This document shows positions 7,441 through 14,794 of a DNA stretch of 26,859 nt, one piece after another (the stretch's first letter is position 1; every line of letters starts with the position of its first letter). Made by a program: the position numbers and the translations under genes. The DNA comes from JBBRWV01 sp038248985 (GTDB lineage: Bacteria; Planctomycetota; Phycisphaerae; WQYP01). Where the stretch lies: the NCBI GenBank assembly GCA_038248985.1, contig JBBRWV010000036.1:1-26859 (forward strand). The letters run 5' to 3'. Below the pieces are notes generated by a model, which was not told the origin of the DNA, made no database searches, and saw only the letters and a program-made list of their open reading frames with translations.

Positions 7441-10400
7441 CTAGAGTGCGCGGTGGAGCGTTGCGGGATCGTCGTGGGTGGAAAGCGGGAGGAGACGGTA
7501 GTGCAGGGCGTAGCGGCCGTCGGTAAGGCGGTATTGCGGGAGGGTGTCGGGGCCGCAACTGGCGGTGCCGAGGCCGCGATGGGCGGCATCGAGGTAGAGG
7601 TGGATGCGCGGCTCGGGGGCGACGTCGATGGTGTGCCAGGCGCTGGTGAGTTGCTCAGCGCTGTAGCGGGTGGCGTTGGCTTCGATGAGGCTGGGTGCGG
7701 AGACAAGGAGGCCGGCACCGTTTTTGTTGCGGAGGCAGAGCCAGCGAAGGTCGGTCAGGTGGCCGTGCTCCTGCGGCATGATGTAGGGGACGTATTGGTT
7801 GGTGACGGTGCTTTGATAGCGGCCGAGGGCGGTGCCGGCTTTGCGGTCGGCGTAATTTTCTTCCGGGCCGCGACCGAACCAGGTGAGTTGCTCAAGCGCG
7901 TCGGGGGCGATGAGATGGATACCGAGGCGCGGGAGGTCAGCGAGCTTGGGAGGTACGGTGAAGATGTGGGCACAGGTGATGGAGCCATCGGTGCGGAGGG
8001 TGAGCGTGAAATCTTCACGGAGGATTTGATTGGGGAAATCGCCGCGCGCGGTGCGTTGCGCGGTGATCTGCACGCCGTCGGCAGTTTTCCTGGCGCTGAG
8101 GCGGGGGACGGCGTGTTGCAGAGTACGCAGGCCCATGTTCATCCAGCGATTGAGGGGTTTGACGCGCCAGGGGTCATTGCCATCGGCTTTTTTCATATTC
8201 CAGAGACGGATGCCGTCGTTGTCGGTGGGGGCACGCCAGACGGAGAGGGCGGGGCCGGATTCGAGGAGTTTTTCGCCGGCGCGGGTCCAGTGGCGGAGCG
8301 TGGCGGTGGCGCGGTCAAGGAGAATTTCGGCATCGCCCGTGCGAAGGATAATCTCGGAGGGGGTTTGCTCGAAGGTGACGGCGCTGGTGGGACGTTTCAC
8401 GATGATTGCGGGAAGTGAAGGCGTGGATTGCAGGGCAAATTGCTCCCAGGTTGATTCGATGTTGCGGCCGAGGAGGGGCTGGTCACGACTGTCGATGAGG
8501 CGGATGACGAGGTGGGCTTCCTGGCCGGGGGAGGTTGCGGGTTTCAGGAAAGGGATGACGACGGTGGCGCTGGCGCTGGGCTTGATGGTGGGGATATCGA
8601 ATTTGCCGCGACTGACGATGGCGCCATCGACGAGGACTTCGAAGACGCCGCGGAGGTGGGCGGTGGTGGAGAAGTTGTAGCCGTTGCGGAGGAGGATGCG
8701 GCTGTCGGCGAGGGAGAGGTTTTCGATTTTGAGAGGGCAGTAGACTTTTTTGAGTTCGCGCATCGCGGGATGCGGAGTGCGGTCGGGCCAAACAAGCCCA
8801 TCGCAGACGAAGTTGGTGTCGTGACGATTTTCGGGTTCACCGAAGTCGCCGCCGTAGGCCCAATATTCGCGGCCTTTTTCATCGGTTTTGACGATGCCGT
8901 GATCGAGCCATTCCCAGATGAAGCCGCCCTGGAGGCCGGGCGTTTTTTCGATGGCGTCCCAATAATCCTTGAGGCTGCCATTGGAGTTGCCCATCGCGTG
9001 GGAGAATTCGCACATGATGAGCGGGCGGGGATCTTGCGTGGTGTTGGCCCATTTGACGATGTCGGCGAGAGCGGGGTACATGGGGTTGACGATGTCGGTG
9101 GCGGCGTGACCGAGCTCCCACTTGGAGTTGGCGAGGCAGATGGCGCCTTCGTAGCAGATGAGGCGTGAGCCGTCCGCGTGGCGCATCCAGGCGGCCATGG
9201 CATCATGATGGGCGCCGTAGCCGGACTCATTGCCGAGCGACCACATGATGATGCTGGCGTGGTTGCGATCACGCAGGACCATGCGTGAGCCGCGGTCCAG
9301 GAAGGTGGTGGCGAAGGTGGGATCGTGCGCGATGCGGCCGTAGTAATGATGGGTTTCAAGGTCTGTTTCATCGACGACGTAAAGGCCGAATTCATCGCAG
9401 AGGTCGAGCCAGAGCGGGTCATTCGGATAGTGACTGGTACGGACGGAGTTGATGTGGTGCAGCTTCATCTGGCGGATGTCTTCGAGCATGGTGGCGCGGT
9501 CGACGTGCTTGCCGGTGCGGTCGTGGTGATCGTGGCGATTGACGCCGCGGATGAGGACTCGCTGGCCGTTGATGAGGAGATTGCGATTTTCGATTTTGAC
9601 AGTTTTGAAGCCGATGCGGGTGCGGGTGAGGTCCATGACTTTGCCCTGGGCATCACGCAGCGAGACAACGAGAGTGTAGAGGGTCGGGTCTTCGGCATTC
9701 CAGGGGGTGATTTTTTCGAACGTGGCGGAGGCCTGGGCGAGCGGATCGCGCAGGCTGGTGTGGCCGAGTTGCGAGGGGATGACGTCGCCGACGAGCGGCT
9801 TGCCGATTTTTTTGCCTTGGGCGTTGCAGAGTTGGGCGCTGACTTTCCAGCCCTTTTCAGGGACGTTGCCGGTGCGTGTGGTGAGGGCGAGGGTGCCTGT
9901 GCCGGTGGTGTGATCGAAAGAAGTTTTGGCGAAGACGTCTTCGATGAATACGGCGGGCGTGGCATAGAGATAGACGGAACGGTGCAGGCCGCCGTGCCAC
10001 CATTGATCCTGATCTTCGACGAAGCTGGCGTCGGACCATTTAATGACCTGCACAGCCAGGGTATTTTCGCCGCGCGTGATGAATTGGGTGATGTCGTATT
10101 CGGTGGGGAGGCGGGAGTCTTTGCCCATGCCGACGGCGGTGCCGTTGATCCAGACGCTGTGGACGCTTTCAGCGCCGCCGAGGTGGAGGACGATGCGTTT
10201 GCCGGCGAACGCGGGGGGGATTTTGAAGGTGGTGCGGTAGAGACCGGTGGGATTGGCGTCGGGAACTTCGGGCGGGCGGTCATCGAACGGCATTTGAACA
10301 TTGGTGTACCAGGGCTTGTCGAAGCCTTGCATGGTCCAGTTGCCGGGGACAAGAATGTCGGCCCATTTTTTATCATTGAGGGTGGGCGACATGAAATCGG

Positions 10401-10626
10401 CGGGGGTATCTTCGACGCGTTTGACGAGTTGGAACTTCCAGGTGCCATCGAGTGAAAGTTTGGCGGGGTGGCGATCGGCGAGGGCATCGGCTTGCGAGGT
10501 GAAGGGGAGCAGGGTGGCGCGCATGGGGAGGCGATTGATGCCGTGAAATTCGGTGTACATCCAGGGGATGAGGCTGTCTTTGGCGGTGGTGGCTTTTTGC
10601 GCGGCGGCGAAGCGTTTGGGATTCAT
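7441..10626 (-). CDS. lacZ: GH2 beta-galactosidase (LacZ-type)
   Basis: A 1061-residue glycoside hydrolase family 2 enzyme that hydrolyses terminal beta-galactosides. Its domains run in the LacZ order: sugar-binding jelly roll (about 55-225; SLDGTWKF, VPGNWTMQGF, GLYRTTF), immunoglobulin-like domain (about 227-343), TIM barrel (about 344-640; GVNRHDHH, TSHYPND) and a C-terminal beta-galactosidase small-chain domain (about 760-1050; WRAPTDND). The acid/base is Glu467 in SLGNES and the nucleophile is Glu540 in IMCEFSHAMGNSNG. There is no signal peptide, so it is probably cytoplasmic. AGGAG lies about nine bases before the ATG. No sugar transporter or regulator is nearby, so how substrate enters is not shown. 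The length is close to the E. coli enzyme. Confidence 0.95.
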   Translation of the reverse strand: MNPKRFAAAQKATTAKDSLIPWMYTEFHGINRLPMRATLLPFTSQADALADRHPAKLSLDGTWKFQLVKRVEDTPADFMSPTLNDKKWADILVPGNWTMQGFDKPWYTNVQMPFDDRPPEVPDANPTGLYRTTFKIPPAFAGKRIVLHLGGAESVHSVWINGTAVGMGKDSRLPTEYDITQFITRGENTLAVQVIKWSDASFVEDQDQWWHGGLHRSVYLYATPAVFIEDVFAKTSFDHTTGTGTLALTTRTGNVPEKGWKVSAQLCNAQGKKIGKPLVGDVIPSQLGHTSLRDPLAQASATFEKITPWNAEDPTLYTLVVSLRDAQGKVMDLTRTRIGFKTVKIENRNLLINGQRVLIRGVNRHDHHDRTGKHVDRATMLEDIRQMKLHHINSVRTSHYPNDPLWLDLCDEFGLYVVDETDLETHHYYGRIAHDPTFATTFLDRGSRMVLRDRNHASIIMWSLGNESGYGAHHDAMAAWMRHADGSRLICYEGAICLANSKWELGHAATDIVNPMYPALADIVKWANTTQDPRPLIMCEFSHAMGNSNGSLKDYWDAIEKTPGLQGGFIWEWLDHGIVKTDEKGREYWAYGGDFGEPENRHDTNFVCDGLVWPDRTPHPAMRELKKVYCPLKIENLSLADSRILLRNGYNFSTTAHLRGVFEVLVDGAIVSRGKFDIPTIKPSASATVVIPFLKPATSPGQEAHLVIRLIDSRDQPLLGRNIESTWEQFALQSTPSLPAIIVKRPTSAVTFEQTPSEIILRTGDAEILLDRATATLRHWTRAGEKLLESGPALSVWRAPTDNDGIRLWNMKKADGNDPWRVKPLNRWMNMGLRTLQHAVPRLSARKTADGVQITAQRTARGDFPNQILREDFTLTLRTDGSITCAHIFTVPPKLADLPRLGIHLIAPDALEQLTWFGRGPEENYADRKAGTALGRYQSTVTNQYVPYIMPQEHGHLTDLRWLCLRNKNGAGLLVSAPSLIEANATRYSAEQLTSAWHTIDVAPEPRIHLYLDAAHRGLGTASCGPDTLPQYRLTDGRYALHYRLLPLSTHDDPATLHRAL

Positions 10627-10700
10627 CGGGGAAGCTCCTGAAAAAACGAGTTGGGCCGCGAATCCTAACGCCTGCGATGGGGTTTACGCTAGCCGTCGCG

Positions 10701-11585
10701 TTACGCGGTTTTTCCCGCGAGCGTATCCAGCGCCTTGATAAGCGCATGGTTGCCTTCATGTCCGAGGCCGCGGGCCTGCAGAGAGCGGTAGAAGGCGGAG
10801 GCGATTTCCGTGGCGGGGATGGGGGCGTGGAGGGCCTGGGCGGTTGCGCGGGCGATGCGGAGATCTTTTTCCTGCAGGTCGATCGAGAAGCCGGGACGCC
10901 AATCCTGGCGAATGACCTGCGGGCCGCGGTTGGTGACGGTCCAGCTTCCAGCCGCCCCACCGCTGACGGCGGCGAGAGTTTTTTCGAGATCGAGACCGGC
11001 GGCCTGGGCGAAATGCAGAGCTTCGCACATGCTGAGCATGGTGCCGGCGACGAGGATCTGATTGACGAGTTTGACCATCTGGCCCTGGCCGACGGGGCCG
11101 ACGTGCACGATGTTTTTGCCCATGGCGGCGAGTACGGGGCGCACGCTTTCGAGTTGCTGGGGATCGGCACCCACCATAAACGTGAGCGTGCCTTTGGCCG
11201 CGCCTTCGGAGCCCCCGGTCATGGGGGCATCAATGAGATGAAGATTTTTTGCCGCCAGCTTTTCGGCGAAATTTTTAACGGCTTCGGGCTGGATGGTGCT
11301 GGTGATAATGATGACGGAGTTCGTTTCCGCACCTTGAATGACGCCCTGTTCACCGAAGAGGACGGCTGCAACATCGGGAGTGTCGGAGACGCAGAGGATG
11401 GTGGATTGAGCGCCGCGAGCGGCATCGGAAGGCGAGGATGCGATGTGGAGGCCGGCGGATTGGAGCGCTTGGGCGCGGGCGGCGGTGCGGTTCCACCCGC
11501 GCACGGGAAAACCGGCCTTGAGCAGGTTGGCGGCCATGCCGGCGCCCATGATTCCGAGGCCGACGAAACCGATAGTCGGGGGCAT
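10701..11585 (-). CDS. 3-hydroxyisobutyrate dehydrogenase / 2-hydroxy-3-oxopropionate reductase family protein
   Basis: A 294-residue NAD(P)-dependent beta-hydroxyacid dehydrogenase. The N-terminal Rossmann domain carries IGFVGLGIMGAGMA (residues 5-18). The substrate-binding segment DAPMTGGSEGA (119-129) and the catalytic region VGQGQMVKLVNQ with Lys172 match the family; the C-terminal half is the all-helical domain. Substrate cannot be fixed from sequence: 3-hydroxyisobutyrate (valine breakdown), tartronate semialdehyde, or succinic semialdehyde/glyoxylate as in the plant-like GLYR branch are all possible. It starts 24 bases after the KimA-like transporter stop codon, so it is probably transcribed from the same c-di-AMP-controlled promoter. 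Beta-galactosidase follows after 74 bases. Confidence 0.88.
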   Translation of the reverse strand: MPPTIGFVGLGIMGAGMAANLLKAGFPVRGWNRTAARAQALQSAGLHIASSPSDAARGAQSTILCVSDTPDVAAVLFGEQGVIQGAETNSVIIITSTIQPEAVKNFAEKLAAKNLHLIDAPMTGGSEGAAKGTLTFMVGADPQQLESVRPVLAAMGKNIVHVGPVGQGQMVKLVNQILVAGTMLSMCEALHFAQAAGLDLEKTLAAVSGGAAGSWTVTNRGPQVIRQDWRPGFSIDLQEKDLRIARATAQALHAPIPATEIASAFYRSLQARGLGHEGNHALIKALDTLAGKTA

Positions 11586-11609
11586 AAAGAATCTCCGGAT
11601 TGGGGGCGA

Positions 11610-13628
11610 TCAGGCGTGAATGAGGAGCGGAATATCCGCCGGGAGTTGATCGGCGACGCTGCTGAGGACATCGCCTTGCAGGGCGCGAAGCAACGTGCCT
11701 TTGCGACTGACGCCCATGAGCAGCGCCTTGACGTCGTAGGTGGCGGCGAAATCGAGGATGGAATACGCAACATCGTTACTGACGGCGTAAATGGGGATCA
11801 TCTGCACGCGGGCGGCATTGCACGCTTCGGCAGCGAGCGCGAAGACGCTTTGCGCTTCCTTGTCTTCATCGAGGCCGGGGGCGCTGGCGCCCATGGCGAA
11901 GGCGACGTTGATCTGGCGGACGTAGATGACGAAGAGGATGCCATTGAGTTGCTTGGCGTAGCTGGCGGCGAAATCGAGGAGGCGTTTGCTGCCGCGCGCG
12001 GCGACAAGAACGTGGGCTTTGGACATATCGAGTTGATCGGCGGGTGTGCCGTACATATCGATGTTGATTTCTTCGCCGGTGGTTTTGGCGAGGGCGGGGG
12101 TGACTTCGGGGATGGGGGTTTCTGCGCCGCGGTAGTGTCCGGTGGTCAGGGCTTCTTTCGAGGGGGGGAGTTTCATCTTTTGGCGTGCGGGGAGGTAGGT
12201 CTTGGTGATGAAGCGCATGCCGAGGCCGACGGCGAGGATGATGGCGACGAAGATGAGGGCGTGCCACTTGGTGATGGCGAGGGAGATTTCGATGACGATC
12301 ATGGTGGCGGCGAGGATGCCGATGAGGGTGCGTTCCCATTTTTTGACGGGAAGTTTTTTGTTGATGGTGCAGCAGGTGAGGTTAATGGCGATAGCCCCGA
12401 CGACGCCGATGGCGTAGAGGTCGGCGAGGGCTTCGAGGTCGGTAAAGAGGAGGAGGAGGACGGCGGGGACGACGAGCGCGGGGATGAGGCCGACCCAGGG
12501 GACGCCGAAGACGTTGAGTTTTCCGAAGAAGGTGGGGAGTTCGGTATCACGGGACATGACGTAGCTGACGGAGACCATACCACCGATGACGGTGTTGACG
12601 GCGGAGATGAGGAGGAGGCCGAAGACGAAGCCGCAGGCGACGCCGAACCATTTGCCGGCCGTGGGGTGGATGGCGTTGCCGACGAAGACTTCGCCCATGA
12701 CGCGGAGGACGACTTTCTGCATGCGTTCTTCGTCGGGGCTTTTTTCGGGGAGAGCGTCGTGCTGGGCTTTGAGTGCGGGGTTGTTTTGCCAATCGGGATT
12801 CTGCTGGGCGAACTGTTCGCGTTTTTTATCATAGCGATAGGCGGGTTCGGTGAACTCGGTCGCATGGTCGGGGCCGTTCTGGGCGTGGAGCATGGCGGGG
12901 ACGGCGAGCATGGCGATGCCGAGGACGATGTTGAGGACGACGACTTCGATGAGGACGGGGTAGATGGATTTTTTGCTGGTTTTGCCGACGGGTTTGACCA
13001 TGATGCCGGTCATGTTGGCGATGGCTTCGACGCCGGAGAGGGCGAGGACGACGTTGACAAGGGTGAGCCAGCGATACATGGGTGGGCCTTCCATCGGCTT
13101 GATGTTGTTCCAGCCGGCGGAGAGGTGGGGGATGGCAAAGGCCGTGAGAATGAGCATGAGGAGGAGGGTGGCCATGCCGACGACGAGGGCGAAGGTGCCG
13201 GCGCGTTTAGGGCCGATGTAGTTGATGACGCCGAGAACGACGATGGCGGCGATGGCGCCGAACTGGACGGCGGATTGGGATTCGACACCGAAGTAATGGA
13301 AGGCCTCGAAAGCGGAGAGGGCGGCGGTGACGGCGTAGTCGGCAAAGAGGAGGAGTGCGCCGACGACACTGAGGACGGGGGATATCTGGCGGGCGGCGGA
13401 GTAGACCCCCCCACCGTCGGGGTAGGCGCGGCAGACGACGGTGTAGGCCCAACCAACGGCGGCGACGAGGATGCCGACGCCGAGGATGTACCAGAAACTG
13501 GAGTAGAGGGCGTAGTAGAAGGCGAGGCCGAGGACGTAGAAGCGGCTGGTGCCCCAATCGCCATAGAGCATGGGACCGGCGTGGTACCATTTGAGTTCGC
13601 GGGGGCGGTCTTGATGGGTTACAAGCAT
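11610..13628 (-). CDS. KimA-like APC-superfamily transporter with C-terminal USP domain
   Basis: A 672-residue membrane protein from the ATG at 13628 (a GTG at 13658 would add ten residues). The N-terminal ~510 residues form about 12 membrane segments of the APC superfamily, with YPDGGGVYSAA equivalent to the YPxGGGxY signature and LSGVEAIANM in the sixth-helix region. The last ~139 residues form a cytoplasmic universal stress protein domain, with a nucleotide-binding-like MGVSRKG..L...LQGDVLSS element. B. subtilis KimA (YdaO), a high-affinity K+ importer under a c-di-AMP riboswitch, has the same APC-plus-cytosolic layout, and this gene also follows such a riboswitch. K+ import is therefore favoured over amino-acid transport, by inference. 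An extracytoplasmic loop of about 55 charged residues (QNGPDHATEF to the PTAGKW region) is unusually long. The Shine-Dalgarno is weak (CCCCGAG). Confidence 0.88.
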   Translation of the reverse strand: MLVTHQDRPRELKWYHAGPMLYGDWGTSRFYVLGLAFYYALYSSFWYILGVGILVAAVGWAYTVVCRAYPDGGGVYSAARQISPVLSVVGALLLFADYAVTAALSAFEAFHYFGVESQSAVQFGAIAAIVVLGVINYIGPKRAGTFALVVGMATLLLMLILTAFAIPHLSAGWNNIKPMEGPPMYRWLTLVNVVLALSGVEAIANMTGIMVKPVGKTSKKSIYPVLIEVVVLNIVLGIAMLAVPAMLHAQNGPDHATEFTEPAYRYDKKREQFAQQNPDWQNNPALKAQHDALPEKSPDEERMQKVVLRVMGEVFVGNAIHPTAGKWFGVACGFVFGLLLISAVNTVIGGMVSVSYVMSRDTELPTFFGKLNVFGVPWVGLIPALVVPAVLLLLFTDLEALADLYAIGVVGAIAINLTCCTINKKLPVKKWERTLIGILAATMIVIEISLAITKWHALIFVAIILAVGLGMRFITKTYLPARQKMKLPPSKEALTTGHYRGAETPIPEVTPALAKTTGEEINIDMYGTPADQLDMSKAHVLVAARGSKRLLDFAASYAKQLNGILFVIYVRQINVAFAMGASAPGLDEDKEAQSVFALAAEACNAARVQMIPIYAVSNDVAYSILDFAATYDVKALLMGVSRKGTLLRALQGDVLSSVADQLPADIPLLIHA

Positions 13629-13751
13629 TGTTCTAGAAACTCGGGGAACACAAAACACACACCATAAAACGAGGCGTCGCCGAAACGGAACAGGATGCAG
13701 AATCTCGCGGTGCGGGAATCGTTCTATGAACTATGCTTCAGGACTCCGGTT

Positions 13752-13920
13752 TCTCTCCAGCATCGCCTACGAGGTTAGCTGTCGGGCTGGGCCTGCTGTG
13801 GTCGGCCCTGGATTCACACAAATCCATTCGCCCCACCGGCACGGATGCCGGACGGTTGGTTTCCCCGTTGTGCGAAGCGGGCGCATCGGCACCAGCCCGC
13901 ACATTCGGCTGCATCAGCGA
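13752..13920 (-). ncRNA. c-di-AMP riboswitch (ydaO/yuaA class)
   Basis: Read on the - strand, the conserved blocks occur in order: GCCGAAT (13909-13903), GGGGAAACC (13866-13858), GGGGCGAAT (13834-13826), CAGCTAACCTCGTAGGC (13781-13765) and GGAGAG (13758-13753). The expected stems are present: GCGGGC/GCCCGC (13900-13895 with 13882-13877), CCGGC/GCCGG (13851-13847 with 13840-13836), GGATT/AATCC (13825-13821 with 13814-13810) and GGGCC/GGCCC (13808-13804 with 13793-13789); GCC near 13909 can pair with GGC near 13767 to close the aptamer. This class binds c-di-AMP and usually turns off genes for K+ or osmolyte transport and wall remodelling. The next gene is a KimA-like transporter. The switching part (13751-13629) shows no clear terminator; TGTTC/GAACA around the weak ribosome binding site could control translation. 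Confidence 0.93.
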
Positions 13921-13932
13921 TTTCAAGAAAGC

Positions 13933-13960
13933 ATCTTAGCGAGGCGCAGGCGGCAAGCAA
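13933..13960 (-). promoter_or_regulatory. sigma70-type promoter for the riboswitch transcript
   Basis: On the - strand, TTGCTT (13960-13955) and TAAGAT (13938-13933) are separated by 16 bases. Transcription would begin near 13926, just before the riboswitch aptamer, so the aptamer would form the start of the mRNA. The element overlaps a GCGCAGG/CCTGCGC inverted repeat (13944-13950 with 13961-13967) that lies downstream of the cold-shock gene and may end or attenuate its transcript. Confidence 0.6.
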
Positions 13961-13984
13961 CCTGCGCGACCCCGGCGGCAACGA

Positions 13985-14494
13985 TCACGACGGATCGGAC
14001 GAGCGGATCTTGATGGGAATGTTGGCATTGATGATGTGCCGCAGGAGGCTGTCGGGATTGGCAGGCGGCGTGCCCGGCTCGCGGCGATTGCCCACGGAAT
14101 CATCGGGATCTTCCGCGACTTCGACGTCGCCGTTGTGCTGCCATACCGGCTGCGGAGGCTTAGCGCGGGGAGGCTGTGGTCGCGCGGGCGGTGCCGGCGT
14201 GGCGGGCGGCGTGGGGGGCGCTTCGACGATCGGGTCAGGAGCGGCAGCGAGCGGTTGCGCGGCGTCCGGCAACGGAGGCGTCACGGCCGGGCTGGCCATT
14301 CGTTCCACGCGCGTGGCGAGCAGCCCCAGCGGCCCCTCGGTGAATTCGTAGTCCACGGTTTCGTGATCTTTGAGAATCCGAAAGCCATCGCCTTCAATGA
14401 CGGAATAGTGCACGAAGACATCCCGTCCATCGGTGTGGACGATGAAGCCGAAGCCTCGTCGCGCGTCAAACCATTTGACCATCCCCGTGGGCAT
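13985..14494 (-). CDS. cold-shock-domain protein with Pro-rich C-terminal extension
   Basis: A 169-residue protein. Residues 1-68 form a cold-shock domain with RNP1-like KWFDARRGFGFI and RNP2-like DVFVHYSVI, which binds single-stranded RNA or DNA. The remaining ~100 residues are a Pro/Ala-rich, probably disordered tail ending in a short segment LLRHIINANIPIKI. Ordinary CspA proteins have about 70 residues, so the tail is a distinctive addition. The start is the ATG at 14494, with AGAGG five bases upstream; a GTG two codons earlier is less well placed. It lies downstream of the pnp terminator and has a strong hairpin in its leader. Regulation by RNA structure is possible, as in other cold-shock genes, but unproven. 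Confidence 0.9.
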   Translation of the reverse strand: MPTGMVKWFDARRGFGFIVHTDGRDVFVHYSVIEGDGFRILKDHETVDYEFTEGPLGLLATRVERMASPAVTPPLPDAAQPLAAAPDPIVEAPPTPPATPAPPARPQPPRAKPPQPVWQHNGDVEVAEDPDDSVGNRREPGTPPANPDSLLRHIINANIPIKIRSSDPS

Positions 14495-14522
14495 AGACAC
14501 CTCTGCTGCGAATCAAACGGCA

Positions 14523-14553
14523 GTACGGGCAGGCGGATGAAGCCTGTCCGTAC
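14523..14553. repeat. 12-bp inverted repeat in the cold-shock gene leader
   Basis: GTACGGGCAGGC (14523-14534) and GCCTGTCCGTAC (14542-14553) form a 12-bp stem with one non-Watson-Crick position (a G-T) around a seven-base loop. There is no T-run on either side, so it is not a typical terminator. It lies about 30 bases upstream of the cold-shock start codon and would form a stable leader structure on the - strand transcript. The rest of the gap between 14554 and 14730 shows nothing I can name. Confidence 0.6.
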
Positions 14554-14730
14554 GAAACCGCAGGACCGTCACACATGTCTGGCGCACACACAGAATGGGT
14601 GGTTACTACTCACAAGCTGTTTTGGTAGAGGCGTGAAAATGACCCACACATGGGCGTCCCACTTATTCCGCCATACCACACGCTTGCTGTTATGTTGGGG
14701 GCAGGAGGCCACACCCTCGCTGCCGGAAAA

Positions 14731-14768
14731 GAAAAGCCGCCCGAAAAGCGAACAACCTTTCGGGCGGC
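14731..14768 (-). terminator. Rho-independent terminator of pnp
   Basis: On the - strand, GCCGCCCGAAA (14768-14758) pairs with TTTCGGGCGGC (14746-14736) around a loop of about 11 bases, directly followed by TTTTC at 14735-14731 and more T bases. It lies 26 bases past the pnp stop codon and should end the rpsO-pnp transcript before the cold-shock gene. Confidence 0.9.
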
Positions 14769-14794
14769 ACTATAACGTCAAGAGGTAATAAAAA

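Noticed and set aside
10677..13667. 996-codon open frame on the + strand opposite the transporter and dehydrogenase genes
   Set aside because: It is antisense to two clear genes and its translation is a Gly/Asp/Glu-rich monotone with no motif. It stays open because the C-ending codons of the real genes read as stop-poor sequence on the other strand.
14660..14710. TTATGTT near the skew reversal as half of a dif site
   Set aside because: No matching XerC half-site at the correct spacing; the similarity is too short to report as dif.
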